The position numbers were made by a program, and so were the translations under genes. The notes under the pieces were generated by a model. That model was not told the DNA's origin. It saw only the letters and a list, made by a program, of their open reading frames with translations, and did not search any database. This document shows positions 32,921 through 41,304 of a stretch of 64,000 bases of DNA, piece by piece. Source of the stretch: an uncultured Paludibaculum sp. (GTDB lineage Bacteria > Acidobacteriota > Terriglobia > Bryobacterales > Bryobacteraceae); NCBI RefSeq assembly GCF_963665245.1, contig NZ_OY762269.1, positions 434,001 through 498,000 of the forward strand. Reading direction: 5' to 3'. How positions within the stretch are numbered: the first letter of the stretch is position 1; each line of letters starts with the position of its first letter.

Positions 32921-34009
32921 TCACCACCGTGAACCTTCGTCTTTCGGAACCAATGGAGTCATCTGACTCGGAACGCCATTGACTGTCGCTCCCGCCTGGG
33001 CAACGGAGGGCGCGTAGGCGAGGAAATCAGCAGGAAAGTTGAGCACGGGCTTGGACGCGTTGTCCAACGCCGTGATCTGCTCAGGCGTAAGCGTGAAATC
33101 CAAAGCCTTGAGATTCGCCTCCAACTGCTCAAGTGTTCGGGCGCCGATGATGGTGGAACGCACTCCAGATTTGGACTTCAGCCAGGCAAGCGCCACCGTG
33201 GGTGCGGCGACGTTGGCCTCCGCTGCAATGTGGCCAACCGCGTCAATGATGTCGTATTGCCGCTCAGTGAGGTCTCCGATGCGGGCGCCTCTCAGCCCCT
33301 GCATCTTTATACCGTTGGCCCGCGTGTACTTGCCGGACAAAGCGCCGCCTTTCAGCGGGCCCCAAGGCAGGACACCGAGACCCAGTTCTTCCGCCATGGG
33401 AATCAGCTCGCCTTCCACGGTTCGTTGCATCAGCGAATACTCGATCTGCAGCGCCACAAGGGGATTCCAGCCGCGGAAGTGCGCCATCACCTGCGCCTGC
33501 GCGACCTTCCATGCCGGAGTGTCGGAGATGCCGAGGTAACGCACCTTGCCCGCCTTGACCAAATCGTCCATCGCGCTCATCGTCTCCTCAATGGGCGTAA
33601 CCCGGTCCCAGATGTGCAGGTAGTACAGGTCGATGTAGTCGGTCTGCAGCCGCCGCAGCGATTCCTCGCACTGCGAGACGATGGCCTTCCTTCCAGCCCC
33701 GCCCCCGTTAGGATCGCCGGCGAAGAGGTTCATCACGAACTTGGTGGCGATCACCACACGGTCACGCTTGCCCTTGCCTTGCTGGAAAAAGTCACCAATG
33801 ATCTTTTCCGAGTGCCCACGGGTATAGCCGTTGGCGGTATCGATGAAGTTCCCACCCTGCTCCAGGTAGTGCGAGAGGATCGTTTCCGAGTCCTCTACAC
33901 TCGCTCCGGAGTTTCCGCCCAGATCCTCTCCAAAGGTCATGGTTCCAAGACAAAAGGGACTGACACGAAGACCGGATCGGCCAAGTGTCAGGTATGAATT
34001 CAATGGCAT
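32921..34009 (-). CDS. Aldo/keto reductase
   Basis: A 362-residue (alpha/beta)8-barrel NADPH-dependent oxidoreductase. The catalytic tetrad is visible: Asp and Tyr in 'FIDTANGYTRGHSE', Lys in 'VVIATKFVM', His in 'DLYYLHIWDRVTP'. The cofactor part has 'STIIGARTLEQLEANLKAL'. The start ATG has AAGGAG 8 nt upstream. The gene is divergent from a TetR regulator, with two near-identical 22-bp repeats between or over the starts, so it is probably repressed by that TetR protein. Substrates of such enzymes vary widely. Confidence 0.9.
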   Translation of the reverse strand: MPLNSYLTLGRSGLRVSPFCLGTMTFGEDLGGNSGASVEDSETILSHYLEQGGNFIDTANGYTRGHSEKIIGDFFQQGKGKRDRVVIATKFVMNLFAGDPNGGGAGRKAIVSQCEESLRRLQTDYIDLYYLHIWDRVTPIEETMSAMDDLVKAGKVRYLGISDTPAWKVAQAQVMAHFRGWNPLVALQIEYSLMQRTVEGELIPMAEELGLGVLPWGPLKGGALSGKYTRANGIKMQGLRGARIGDLTERQYDIIDAVGHIAAEANVAAPTVALAWLKSKSGVRSTIIGARTLEQLEANLKALDFTLTPEQITALDNASKPVLNFPADFLAYAPSVAQAGATVNGVPSQMTPLVPKDEGSRW

Positions 34010-34052
34010 CGTGTTGCTCCTTCGGGTTGACGCGGGCGTCCCGCAAGTCTAC

Positions 34053-34102
34053 TATTTGAGTGTAGACTCGCATAGGACATTATTTGAGTATCTCCTCGCA
34101 TA
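34053..34102. promoter_or_regulatory. Two 22-bp direct repeats, probable TetR operators
   Basis: Copies at 34053-34074 and 34081-34102 share TATTTGAGT at one end and CTCGCATA at the other (18 of 22 positions identical), 28 bp apart. The first contains the inverted repeat GAGT-N4-ACTC. The second overlaps the TTG start codon of the tetR gene. They sit between divergent tetR and aldo/keto reductase genes. Confidence 0.65.
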
Positions 34103-34734
34103 AGTCAAGCGCCAAAAAACCACGAGCCATTCAGGCGCCGCAACGCTCGAACGGCAAGTTGCGCGTGGCGGCCATACTGGAGGCCGCGGCGGCCGTCATC
34201 GATGAAAAAGGGTACGAAGGCGCAACCATGGCCGAGATCGCCGAGCGTTCCTGCACCAAGATCGGCTCGCTTTACCGGTTCTTTCCGAATAAGGAGAGCC
34301 TTGCGGACACGATTGTCGTGAATGCCCGCCAAAACCTCGATGCCGCGTTCAATCAATTGGATGCCGGTGTGAACGCTCTATCGATTCGAGCGCTGACGGA
34401 CCATCTCATGGCCCTGATCTTCGACCTGTTCACCCGGCCTGGTCTCATCAAGCTTCTCGATACCGATCGGGACTGGTCGGTGAAACGGGAGGAGTTCCGG
34501 AGTGCGCTGGAGCAGCGCCTCGCCAAAACGCTGATGACCCATACGCCGGATCTGTCGAAGAAGCCGGCTGCGGATATCGCTCAGGTCGTCCTACTCAACG
34601 CGAAGACGGTGGCCAAGCACCGAGCGTACTTCGACTCCGCATCCAGCGTTCCGGATGAGTTTCGTGACATGACACGGCTCTATCTACAAAGCCGGTTAGG
34701 CTCACCTGTATCAAAGAAGCGCATCCCCTCATAA
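34084..34734 (+). CDS. TetR/AcrR-family transcriptional regulator
   Basis: A 216-residue regulator. After about 23 basic residues comes the TetR DNA-binding domain 'LRVAAILEAAAAVIDEKGYEGATMAEIAERSCTKIGSLYRFFPNKESLADTIV', then a helical ligand domain ending at 'RLYLQSRLGSPVSKKRIPS'. No ATG precedes the domain in frame; the TTG at 34084 is the only start that keeps it whole. It probably represses the divergent aldo/keto reductase gene, and itself through the 22-bp repeats. The ligand is unknown. Confidence 0.85.
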   Translation: MSISSHKSSAKKPRAIQAPQRSNGKLRVAAILEAAAAVIDEKGYEGATMAEIAERSCTKIGSLYRFFPNKESLADTIVVNARQNLDAAFNQLDAGVNALSIRALTDHLMALIFDLFTRPGLIKLLDTDRDWSVKREEFRSALEQRLAKTLMTHTPDLSKKPAADIAQVVLLNAKTVAKHRAYFDSASSVPDEFRDMTRLYLQSRLGSPVSKKRIPS

Positions 34735-35425
34735 GGGAGAGTTGCGGCGCCTTTCTGCCGTTCCATAGGAGGGTCGGCGACCGCGGAACGGGGTTACCGG
34801 AACTGGCGTGCCACGCCGTGGGCGTCCGGCATGGCCCCCCGGGCCGCCAAAGTGGATGAAGACGCGCTGCGAACCGCGACTGGGAAGGAGCGGGCACCGG
34901 TTCCGGGAGCGTCTTCACTGGAGTCAACCATGGCCCTGCGGGCCGCTAAAGCGGATGAAGCCGCGTTACGAACCCCAACCGTAAGGGAGGGGTCTCCGCT
35001 CGCTGCGAACCGCGCACGTCAGTAAGCGGGTACCAGTTCCGGGAGCGTCCCCAGCGGAGCGGATTCTCGGTGGATGCGCCCTCCGGAGGTTGGCCGGACG
35101 CTAGAAGGACTTGCGGAGTCGGTCCGCATTGGCCTTAGGATGGCCGACCGCTCGGCCAGCAGGCTGGCACAAACGCGCTGGTCGGTCCTAATCGGAACAA
35201 CAGATGGGGATAGCCGGCGAATGAGCGGCGTTGACGTGCGCTTCCGCACGAATAGGACTGTTAGCTTCCGGACGCGGGAACCAGGAGCAATCCAACACAG
35301 CGCACTTTCCGATGAACCCACGCTTCGTCGGCCCACCGCGGAAAACCGGCCGCCTGCACTGGCAGCCGGCTGCGGGCACAACCTCAACTGGAACGCCGCC
35401 CGGCAATGGACCCGATGGCCGTCAA
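34735..35425. other. Non-coding stretch between tetR and the secreted TPR-like gene
   Basis: About 690 bp without a credible gene. The first half is a cluster of repeats (34831-35075); the second half has Arg/Ser-rich open frames on both strands that look like chance frames. Confidence 0.5.
34831..35075. repeat. Degenerate intergenic repeat cluster
   Basis: Units starting ATGGCCC(C/T)(C/G)CGGGCCGC occur at 34831 and 34930, 99 bp apart, and run about 45 bp with few differences. CCGGGAGCGTC followed by GGAGC-like text recurs near 34904 and 35039. Parts of it (GAACCGCGA.TGGGAA.GAGCGGG and CGAACCCC.ACCGT.AGG.AGGGGTCTCCGC) also occur at 43150-43213, so it is a dispersed family. Confidence 0.6.
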
Positions 35426-36436
35426 TCAGTAAACGAGATTTGCTCTGAAATTGGGCATCTGTTCCGAATTCACCTGTGCGGCCCAAGCCGTCAGCCGTCC
35501 TCGCTCCCCCCGCCAGAAGAGCCGGCATTCTTCGAAGAACTGAAGTACGGGTTCTTTGTACCCGGCTTCAATCAGTTCCTTGGCGAGCGACATATTGGGT
35601 CCGAACGAGTTCAATTGGGGCGACCCGGGAGTCTGGCCCGAGGCGAGCAGATACTCCGCCGCCTGAGCCTGGTCGCCGCCACGGAGTGCGAGTTGGCCCA
35701 GCACCATGTTCCCGTAGAACACCAGGTTGCCCCGATACCAGTCCTTGGTGTCCTTTGCCTTGTCGAGCATCTCGCGTGCGTAAGCTCCGGCTTCGTCAGA
35801 CGCCTGCGCATCCAGCGCACGCCGGGCTGCCGTGGGGAGCAGTGCATCTCGAACAACGCCTTTCAGAGCGGCCATATCTTGCCTGATCTGGAGGAATGCC
35901 TCAGCGGCGCTGAGCTGCGGACCACCGTTGAGTCTCGCTCTAACAACGAGCGTACGAGCGCGATACGCGTGCCACTTTTCCGCGGCCGGTTCGAGCGTGA
36001 TCGCCCGATCGACAGCCAGGGCGGCGAGCGTGCGGTCCGCATGGATTCTGCCCATGGCTCGGGGCCCCGCAACGAGGGAGCCCTCCACGTCAAACGACGC
36101 ATTCCACAGCGCGTAGCCGCCTTCCCCACAAACGCTGGCCGAAGTCGACTCGGCAAGCTGCTGTCGCGCATGCGTCGCAAACTCGCTGGCGGCCTTTGCG
36201 GGATCAATGTCGATGACTCGATCCCAATCGCCCAACTCCGTGACGCCGAGGATGAAGTAGGCGTAGTTCTTCCCCAACAGCGCCCGCGAGGCAATGTCGG
36301 TGGGGTTCGCCGCCACTTGAGCCTCGAGTAGCACCATCTGCTCCTCACTCAACAGAGGGGTGATGCTAGCTGCCGCCGGCGGCACTTGCGCAAGAACGCT
36401 CGCAGCCAGCAAGGCCAATATGAGAGTACGATTCAC
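35426..36436 (-). CDS. Secreted TPR-like hypothetical protein of an acidobacterial family
   Basis: About 336 residues from the GTG at 36436, which has GGAGG 4 nt upstream and opens a clean signal peptide ('NRTLILALLAASVLAQVPPAAA'). Earlier in-frame starts would add over 100 Arg/Gly-rich residues without resemblance to anything. The mature part is helical, with TPR-like pairs ('NPTDIASRALLGKNYAYFILG', 'WYRGNLVFYGNMVLGQLALRGGDQAQAAEYLLASG'). The C-terminal block 'GSPQLNSFGPNMSLAKELIEAGYKEPVLQFFEECRLFW' looks conserved. Function unknown; its neighbours give no clue. Confidence 0.7.
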   Translation of the reverse strand: MNRTLILALLAASVLAQVPPAAASITPLLSEEQMVLLEAQVAANPTDIASRALLGKNYAYFILGVTELGDWDRVIDIDPAKAASEFATHARQQLAESTSASVCGEGGYALWNASFDVEGSLVAGPRAMGRIHADRTLAALAVDRAITLEPAAEKWHAYRARTLVVRARLNGGPQLSAAEAFLQIRQDMAALKGVVRDALLPTAARRALDAQASDEAGAYAREMLDKAKDTKDWYRGNLVFYGNMVLGQLALRGGDQAQAAEYLLASGQTPGSPQLNSFGPNMSLAKELIEAGYKEPVLQFFEECRLFWRGERGRLTAWAAQVNSEQMPNFRANLVY

Positions 36437-36936
36437 GCGACCTCCAATTTGAGCAACCGGCTCCGCTCCCGACGCTGCACAATCGAGCAATCCTGTAACC
36501 GCTAGACGTTCGCGAGGACCAGTGCGTGGAGAGGAACGCGATACACCATTGCTGGTTCTCGCCTCCCTAAAATGAGGCAGCCTGGATAATATGTCCACCT
36601 GGAGACCGAAATTGCCTGTAAACCGCGCTCGCGGAAACAACCCGCCCGTCATACCCAGTGGATCGTCGGCAATCCAGAAGCCACCTCGGAATGCGCCCGC
36701 CCCTCCACCACGAGCAACGTGACCAAGCCCCCGGCCCGTCGCCGGGCGTCTGTCCAAGTTTCGGATGGCGCGCTATCTGGCCGGAGCCACGTCGATCAGG
36801 GGCCGCAAGCCGACTTTCCGGTCGTAATCCCGGCAACGCTTCCCAGAACGCTGTTTGTGGCTCCGCAATGTCCTGGCTCCCTTGCTTGCCGATGACGGAT
36901 TGCGAGTCCGAAGACGATATAGACTGAAAGCAAAAC
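36437..36936. other. Gap upstream of two divergent secreted-protein genes
   Basis: About 500 bp with no supported gene. A TATAGACT element at about 36918 could be the -10 region of the plus-strand gene at 36937. The remaining frames look like chance or heavily decayed sequence. Confidence 0.45.
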
Positions 36937-37704
36937 ATGAGAGTCGTTCTTTCGGCCATCCTGGTGCTGCTCTCAGCTCCAGCATGGGCGACCCTTGTCA
37001 TATTCGTTCCCGCAACAGACGGATATGTGCTTTGCGGAGACAAGCGCATCACGGATACTAGGACCGGCAAGACATTTGACACGGAGACCAAGGTCCATCG
37101 TGTCTCTCACAGTCTTGCTTGGTCGGCGGTGGGGAACACTGCGTTTTATTCAAACGCTAGTGGGGTCAGGTTCTGGGATACGTTCTCGGTTGTAACTAGT
37201 GTCGTCGCATCGAGGAACGAATGGAGCCAGCCAGCACTAGCCGATGCCATGGAGCAAAAGCTCGTAGAACTCTTCAAGCCTGCGTTCGAGCGGCAACGAA
37301 TTAGTAACCAAGCCAATACCTCACTCTTTCAAACGTTCATCTACTCACCTGCGCCGTCGGGACTTCGACTGCTGATGACAACTTTCTTTTTCGTCCCTCC
37401 CAATTCACTGCGCCCGCACAGAATAGAACAAATCCTAGAGCATGTCAGCGGCTGGGGCAGCGGTGGTGCCTTCCTTGCGGAGCTTTGGCGTGGCACGAAT
37501 CCCGCCCTTTCCGATGTCAGAACCACTGTGCGCATCATGGACTTCCTCAACGAGAAGCCACGTGTTTCGTCCGCTGAAGCAATCACGATGACCAAAGAGG
37601 TAATTCGGCTGGCGAGCGAACGCCAGCATCTTTTTCAGAACGTGCGCGTCAGCGCCACCTCGGATTGCTTCATCATGCCGTTGATGGCGCTGGATAAAAA
37701 GTAG
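36937..37704 (+). CDS. Secreted proteasome-beta/HslV-like Ntn-hydrolase protein (candidate)
   Basis: A 255-residue protein with a textbook signal peptide 'MRVVLSAILVLLSAPAWA'. Cleavage after AWA would leave 'TLVIFVPATDGYVLCGDKRI' as the mature N-terminus. This aligns position by position with HslV and proteasome beta: Thr1, 'GDKRIT' with Asp17 (HslV 'GDGQAT'), Lys at 34 before 'VHRV' (HslV Lys33 before 'VRRL') and Gly at 48 in 'SAVGNT'. Mature length, about 237, fits the fold. The active Thr would thus be freed by signal peptidase outside the cytoplasm. The sequence is less GC-rich than its surroundings, suggesting transfer. No unfoldase gene is near. The call rests on motif spacing, so the fold is probable and the activity inferred. 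Confidence 0.6.
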   Translation: MRVVLSAILVLLSAPAWATLVIFVPATDGYVLCGDKRITDTRTGKTFDTETKVHRVSHSLAWSAVGNTAFYSNASGVRFWDTFSVVTSVVASRNEWSQPALADAMEQKLVELFKPAFERQRISNQANTSLFQTFIYSPAPSGLRLLMTTFFFVPPNSLRPHRIEQILEHVSGWGSGGAFLAELWRGTNPALSDVRTTVRIMDFLNEKPRVSSAEAITMTKEVIRLASERQHLFQNVRVSATSDCFIMPLMALDKK

Positions 37705-38063
37705 GCAGTCCGCTATGGGTGTGCTGTCAGCAGACTCTCGCTTCTGTTGTGCATACGCCTCGTCCATCGCGGCGACCGCCCAGGCGCGGAGATCAAGAAC
37801 GGTAGCGCTGACAAGTCGTCAACCTTAGTCCTGGCATAGAAGAACGCGCGCCAGAAGTCCTCCTATGGGAAGTCGCTGCGGGCACTCCGAGCACGAGGCG
37901 CGGTCCTCAGAAGTACAGCGCCAGAAGTCTCGGGCGGTTACTGCTCATTTTTCGATCATGCCTGAATGCCGTTGCCGTGCTCGAATCTCCACATTGAAAT
38001 ATCTCAGAGACTGTCTCCGCGCCGAACCCAGGAGACCGAACGACGTCGCGTTATGATCGGAGC
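37705..38063. other. Gap of about 360 bp
   Basis: No supported gene, repeat or RNA was seen here; short frames lack ribosome-binding sites and family resemblance. Confidence 0.45.
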
Positions 38064-38825
38064 GTGGCAGAATGCTGGGCACGATCGCTGGGCGGCTGTT
38101 CCGGAAAGATTTCCGGCGAGCACCTGATCAGCGAAGGCATCTTTGCTGGGCGAGAGATCGGCGTCAAGGGCCTGCCGTGGTGCCGTGAGGAGCACAGGTT
38201 CATTCCCATCGCCGCGTACACCGCGAACATTCTCTGCACGACCCACAACAGCGTCCTCTCGCCAGTTGATGATGCCGCCATTTATGCCTTCAATAGCCTT
38301 CGGATGGCCCAACGCATGCAAGATGAGCGCAAAGCGCTCCTGGAAACCCGCCTATGGGCGGGTCGGTTCGACATGCACGACTATGAACTCGATGGCGAAA
38401 AGCTGGAGCGTTGGTTCCTAAAAACTCTAATCAATATGGAAAGCGCCGGCAAACAGGCGTTGCCCCTTGGCACCAGTCGTAACGCTCCCGGTCCGCCCCC
38501 TGAACTCGTTCAGATTGCGTTCGGTCTGCGTAGATTTCAGAACGGCACGGGTCTCTACTTCGCCGGCCGCGAGCAAGATGTCGTGAGAACCGCAGAGCAG
38601 ATAAGCTACGTCAGTCTCATCAAGGACACCGACAACAACGCATGTGTAGCTGCTGGGGAGTTTCACTTTTTCGGCCTGCGGTTCATTCTCCTGCTCGAAG
38701 AACGTGCGGTCCCACGAACCATTACCGGACCCGCAGGCACCCTCGATCTCATTTTCCACATCAAAGGTATCAACCTGGACCTCAACGGCCAACCCTCGCA
38801 GCGCTTGCTGTTCTCCTGGCCATAG
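38064..38825 (+). CDS. Hypothetical protein with HNH-like zinc-binding N-terminus
   Basis: A 253-residue protein starting at a GTG. The N-terminal 75 residues have the layout of an HNH-type zinc nuclease module: Cys4 and Cys12 ('ECWARSLGGCSGKISGEHLIS', with the EH pair), then 'NILCTTHNSVLSPVDDAAI', like the second LCxxCN...D half of the fold with His for one Cys. The rest ('LERWFLKTLINMESAGKQ', 'HFFGLRFILLLEE') is an unrecognised alpha/beta domain. No immunity or methylase gene is adjacent. It could be a stand-alone nuclease or a zinc-structured protein; no catalytic residue assignment is certain. Confidence 0.55.
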   Translation: MAECWARSLGGCSGKISGEHLISEGIFAGREIGVKGLPWCREEHRFIPIAAYTANILCTTHNSVLSPVDDAAIYAFNSLRMAQRMQDERKALLETRLWAGRFDMHDYELDGEKLERWFLKTLINMESAGKQALPLGTSRNAPGPPPELVQIAFGLRRFQNGTGLYFAGREQDVVRTAEQISYVSLIKDTDNNACVAAGEFHFFGLRFILLLEERAVPRTITGPAGTLDLIFHIKGINLDLNGQPSQRLLFSWP

Positions 38826-39154
38826 TTCGCTCCGACCTAAACTTTCACGCCCGCACAAGGAATCCCGGGGGCCTGCGTGGAAGATGACTTGCGGCCCTGG
38901 GAGATTAGGAATGAGAAACGCGCTTGCGGCAGCCTACGCCCGCTCCGGGCGAATCGTCGCCAATCCGGAAGTTGGCCGTCCAGCCCCACAACCGCCGGGT
39001 CAACTTCCCGTTTACACGCCATCCGCCCGGACCAATGGACATGCGTCATCCAAGCATCGTGCGATACTCTCTCATGCATGCGACGGGCGGGGGGCGGATG
39101 CGCCTTCTCCGCCCGGATTCACGGCCTTTCGCGGACCGGAAGGGAGATTGAGCG
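38826..39154. other. Gap of about 330 bp
   Basis: No supported gene. A GGGAG sequence at the right end is the ribosome-binding site of the DUF4256 gene. The rest may be decayed coding sequence. Confidence 0.4.
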
Positions 39155-39745
39155 ATGAAAGCAAAAACCCAGGGAACCACCAACAGCAACGACAAGAAGC
39201 TATCGCCAGAACAGCAGAAACAACTACTCGGAGTATGGAAGGCCCGTTTCGAGAAAAACAGAAACCGCCACGAAGGTCTTGCCTGGGATCCTGTACGAAC
39301 CAAGCTGGAAGCCAACCCGGAAAAGCTCTGGTCCCTGAGTGAAATGGAGCGAACCGGGGGTGAACCGGACGTTTTGGGGCGCGATGAAACGACGGCCGAA
39401 TTCATCTTCTGCGATTGTTCGGCCGAAAGTCCGAAGGGCCGCAGAAGTCTTTGCTATGACCGGGAAGCGCTGGAGTCGAGAAAGCAGCATAAGCCAGAGA
39501 ACAGTGCGCTCGATATGGCAACTGCCATGGGCATCGAGATCCTAACGGAAGATCAGTATCGAGAGTTGCAGAGACTTGGAACCTTCGACACCAAGACCTC
39601 GAGCTGGATCAGAACACCTCCGCAAATCAGAAGACTGGGCGGCGCCCTCTTTTGTGATCGCCGCTACAACACTGTGTTCGTCTATCACAACGGCGCGGAG
39701 TCTTACTATGCCGCCAGGGGCTTCCGCGGCTCGCTCAGGGTCTAA
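39155..39745 (+). CDS. DUF4256 family protein
   Basis: A 196-residue soluble protein strongly matching the DUF4256 pattern along its whole length: 'KLSPEQQKQLLGVWKARFEKNRNRHEGLAW', 'LEANPEKLWSLSEMERTGGEPDVLG', 'FIFCDCSAESPKGRRSLCYDREALESRK', 'MGIEILTEDQYRELQRLGTFDTKTSSWIRTP' and 'LGGALFCDRRYNTVFVYHNGAESYYAARGFRG'. The family is widespread and compact, with no function known to me. It seems intact. The ATG has GGGAG about 10 nt upstream. It is monocistronic in a gene-poor stretch. Confidence 0.85.
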   Translation: MKAKTQGTTNSNDKKLSPEQQKQLLGVWKARFEKNRNRHEGLAWDPVRTKLEANPEKLWSLSEMERTGGEPDVLGRDETTAEFIFCDCSAESPKGRRSLCYDREALESRKQHKPENSALDMATAMGIEILTEDQYRELQRLGTFDTKTSSWIRTPPQIRRLGGALFCDRRYNTVFVYHNGAESYYAARGFRGSLRV

Positions 39746-39795
39746 CAGTCTGTGACGAGGTTCCGCGAGTCCCGCGCGGTTTCGCGTGAGCCGAA

Positions 39796-40752
39796 CTACG
39801 CGGAAGGTGCAGTGTTCTCGTACCAGCGGAGGACACGCAGCGCCCGCAGCGTGTTCCACCGGCTAGGCCGGCTGTCGCCGTCCTCAAGCAAAAAGTGGAC
39901 TTGGCCGGGATGCGTGTTCTCCAACAACCACGCTCCGTCGCCCTGCTGTTTGGATCGAAGCAAATGGATCGCTTCGTCCATACGCGAGTCGGGCGGCGCC
40001 CCGGCCGCGCGAAAGTATTCGAGGGCACGCAGAACGTCATAGTGCCAGCGGGTTGGGAACGAGAATTGCAGCCAGGCTGGGTCGACGATTTCGCCAGTAC
40101 TCTTACGACGGAACAGTCTCCGTTCGAGGAGGTATTCCTCGCCCCGGCGCCGAGCCGCAATGGATTCGGGGGTGCCACCTGTCGCGTGCTCATGCGCCCA
40201 CAGTCCTTCGAGGACGTTGATTGTGGTGGCGAACGACGACCGCACGGAACCGTTCTCCGCTTCGCAGTTCCACCCGCCGTCACTAAGCTGTTCGTCAAGC
40301 AAGCGGGCGACCACGCCGTTCACATCCTGACCAAAGTAGATGCCCAAGGTGACCGTCCTGCCATTAATGCACGGCTCGACCTCGCCGCTGAAGAAAGGCT
40401 GCCCGGCGTGTTCCCAACGACAGTTCTCTCTGATCAGCGCTACCCCCTGGCGGACTTTGTCAGAACACGGATCGACCCCAAAATCGTGCAGCAGTTGAAG
40501 CGTGGGCAACGTGGCGGTCCAGGGCTGGCCCTGATTCTCGGCGCGCCAATGGAAGCTCTTTGCCGGGAAGCAGGCGCCTCCGGCCCACTGGCCATCTTCG
40601 CCCTGCATCGCCAGCAGTTGTGCACCCCATCCCTCGGTAGCCACTCGCGCGCGCTCCGCCGCGACGACCTCGCCAGGTGCGCCAACAAGGTCCCGCAATA
40701 CCTGCCAGCGAATCGCAGGGTCCGATTCGAGCAGCCAGTCGAGAACATGCAT
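39796..40752 (-). CDS. Prenyltransferase/squalene-cyclase-repeat (alpha/alpha barrel) protein
   Basis: About 318 residues from the ATG at 40752 ('MHVLDWLLESDPAIRWQVLRDL'). Repeated QW-like units are seen at 'LLAMQGEDGQWAGG', 'LLDEQLSDGGWNCE' and 'LLRSKQQGDGAWLLE', as in squalene-hopene cyclases and prenyltransferases, but the cyclase DxDD motif is missing and the protein is half the usual length. It is therefore likely a structural relative of unknown function. A longer open frame runs on through the divergent VOC gene, but its extra part is a shadow of that gene. Position and orientation suggest that the two genes share a promoter region. Confidence 0.75.
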   Translation of the reverse strand: MHVLDWLLESDPAIRWQVLRDLVGAPGEVVAAERARVATEGWGAQLLAMQGEDGQWAGGACFPAKSFHWRAENQGQPWTATLPTLQLLHDFGVDPCSDKVRQGVALIRENCRWEHAGQPFFSGEVEPCINGRTVTLGIYFGQDVNGVVARLLDEQLSDGGWNCEAENGSVRSSFATTINVLEGLWAHEHATGGTPESIAARRRGEEYLLERRLFRRKSTGEIVDPAWLQFSFPTRWHYDVLRALEYFRAAGAPPDSRMDEAIHLLRSKQQGDGAWLLENTHPGQVHFLLEDGDSRPSRWNTLRALRVLRWYENTAPSA

Positions 40753-40866
40753 GCGGCTCAGTGTAACAAGCCTGTTTGGGCCCTTCCAGATCGGGCCCGC
40801 CGCAACCCAATGGCGTCCACATAGGCGTTCGTTGATAGCTTGGACGACACCCTGTAGATTGGACCA

Positions 40867-41304
40867 ATGGCGCTTAAAAGGATGGACAACGTAGGAATCG
40901 TCGTCGAGGACCTCGGAGGGGCGATTGATTTCTTTCGCGAGCTCGGCCTCGAACTCGAAGGGCGGGCGACGATCGAAGGAGAATGGGCAGGACGGATCAC
41001 TGGACTGGGCGATCAGCGCGTGGAGATTGCCATGATGCGCACGCCGGACGGCCACAGCCGGCTCGAGCTCTCCCGCTTTCTCTCGCCGCCTGTCATCGCG
41101 GATCACCGCAACGCCCCCGTAAACGCTCTCGGCTACCTCCGCGTCATGTTCGCCGTGGACGACATCGACGAGACGCTGGAAAGGCTCCGCAAACGCGGCG
41201 CGCAGCTCGTAGGCGACGTAGTTCAGTATAAAGACTCGTATCGGCTCTGCTACATCCGCGGACCTGAAGGGCTTCTCATCGGACTCGCCCAGGAACTCAG
41301 CTGA
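40867..41304 (+). CDS. VOC-superfamily protein (glyoxalase/bleomycin-resistance fold)
   Basis: A 145-residue protein with two beta-alpha-beta-beta-beta units: 'MDNVGIVVEDLGGAIDFFRELGLELEGRAT' and 'LGYLRVMFAVDDIDETLERLRKRGAQLVGDVVQYKDSYRLCYIRGPEGLLIGLAQEL'. In metal-dependent members the residue before 'VGIVVED' and the one before the second half's strand are His; here they are Asn and Arg. The metal site is therefore incomplete and a binding or resistance role is as likely as catalysis. It is divergent from the squalene-cyclase-like gene. Confidence 0.85.
   Translation: MALKRMDNVGIVVEDLGGAIDFFRELGLELEGRATIEGEWAGRITGLGDQRVEIAMMRTPDGHSRLELSRFLSPPVIADHRNAPVNALGYLRVMFAVDDIDETLERLRKRGAQLVGDVVQYKDSYRLCYIRGPEGLLIGLAQELS

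Noticed and set aside
35019..35528. 169-residue minus-strand frame before the TPR-like gene
   Set aside because: Ser/Arg-rich with no resemblance to anything, lies over a repeat cluster, and overlaps the end of a better-supported gene.
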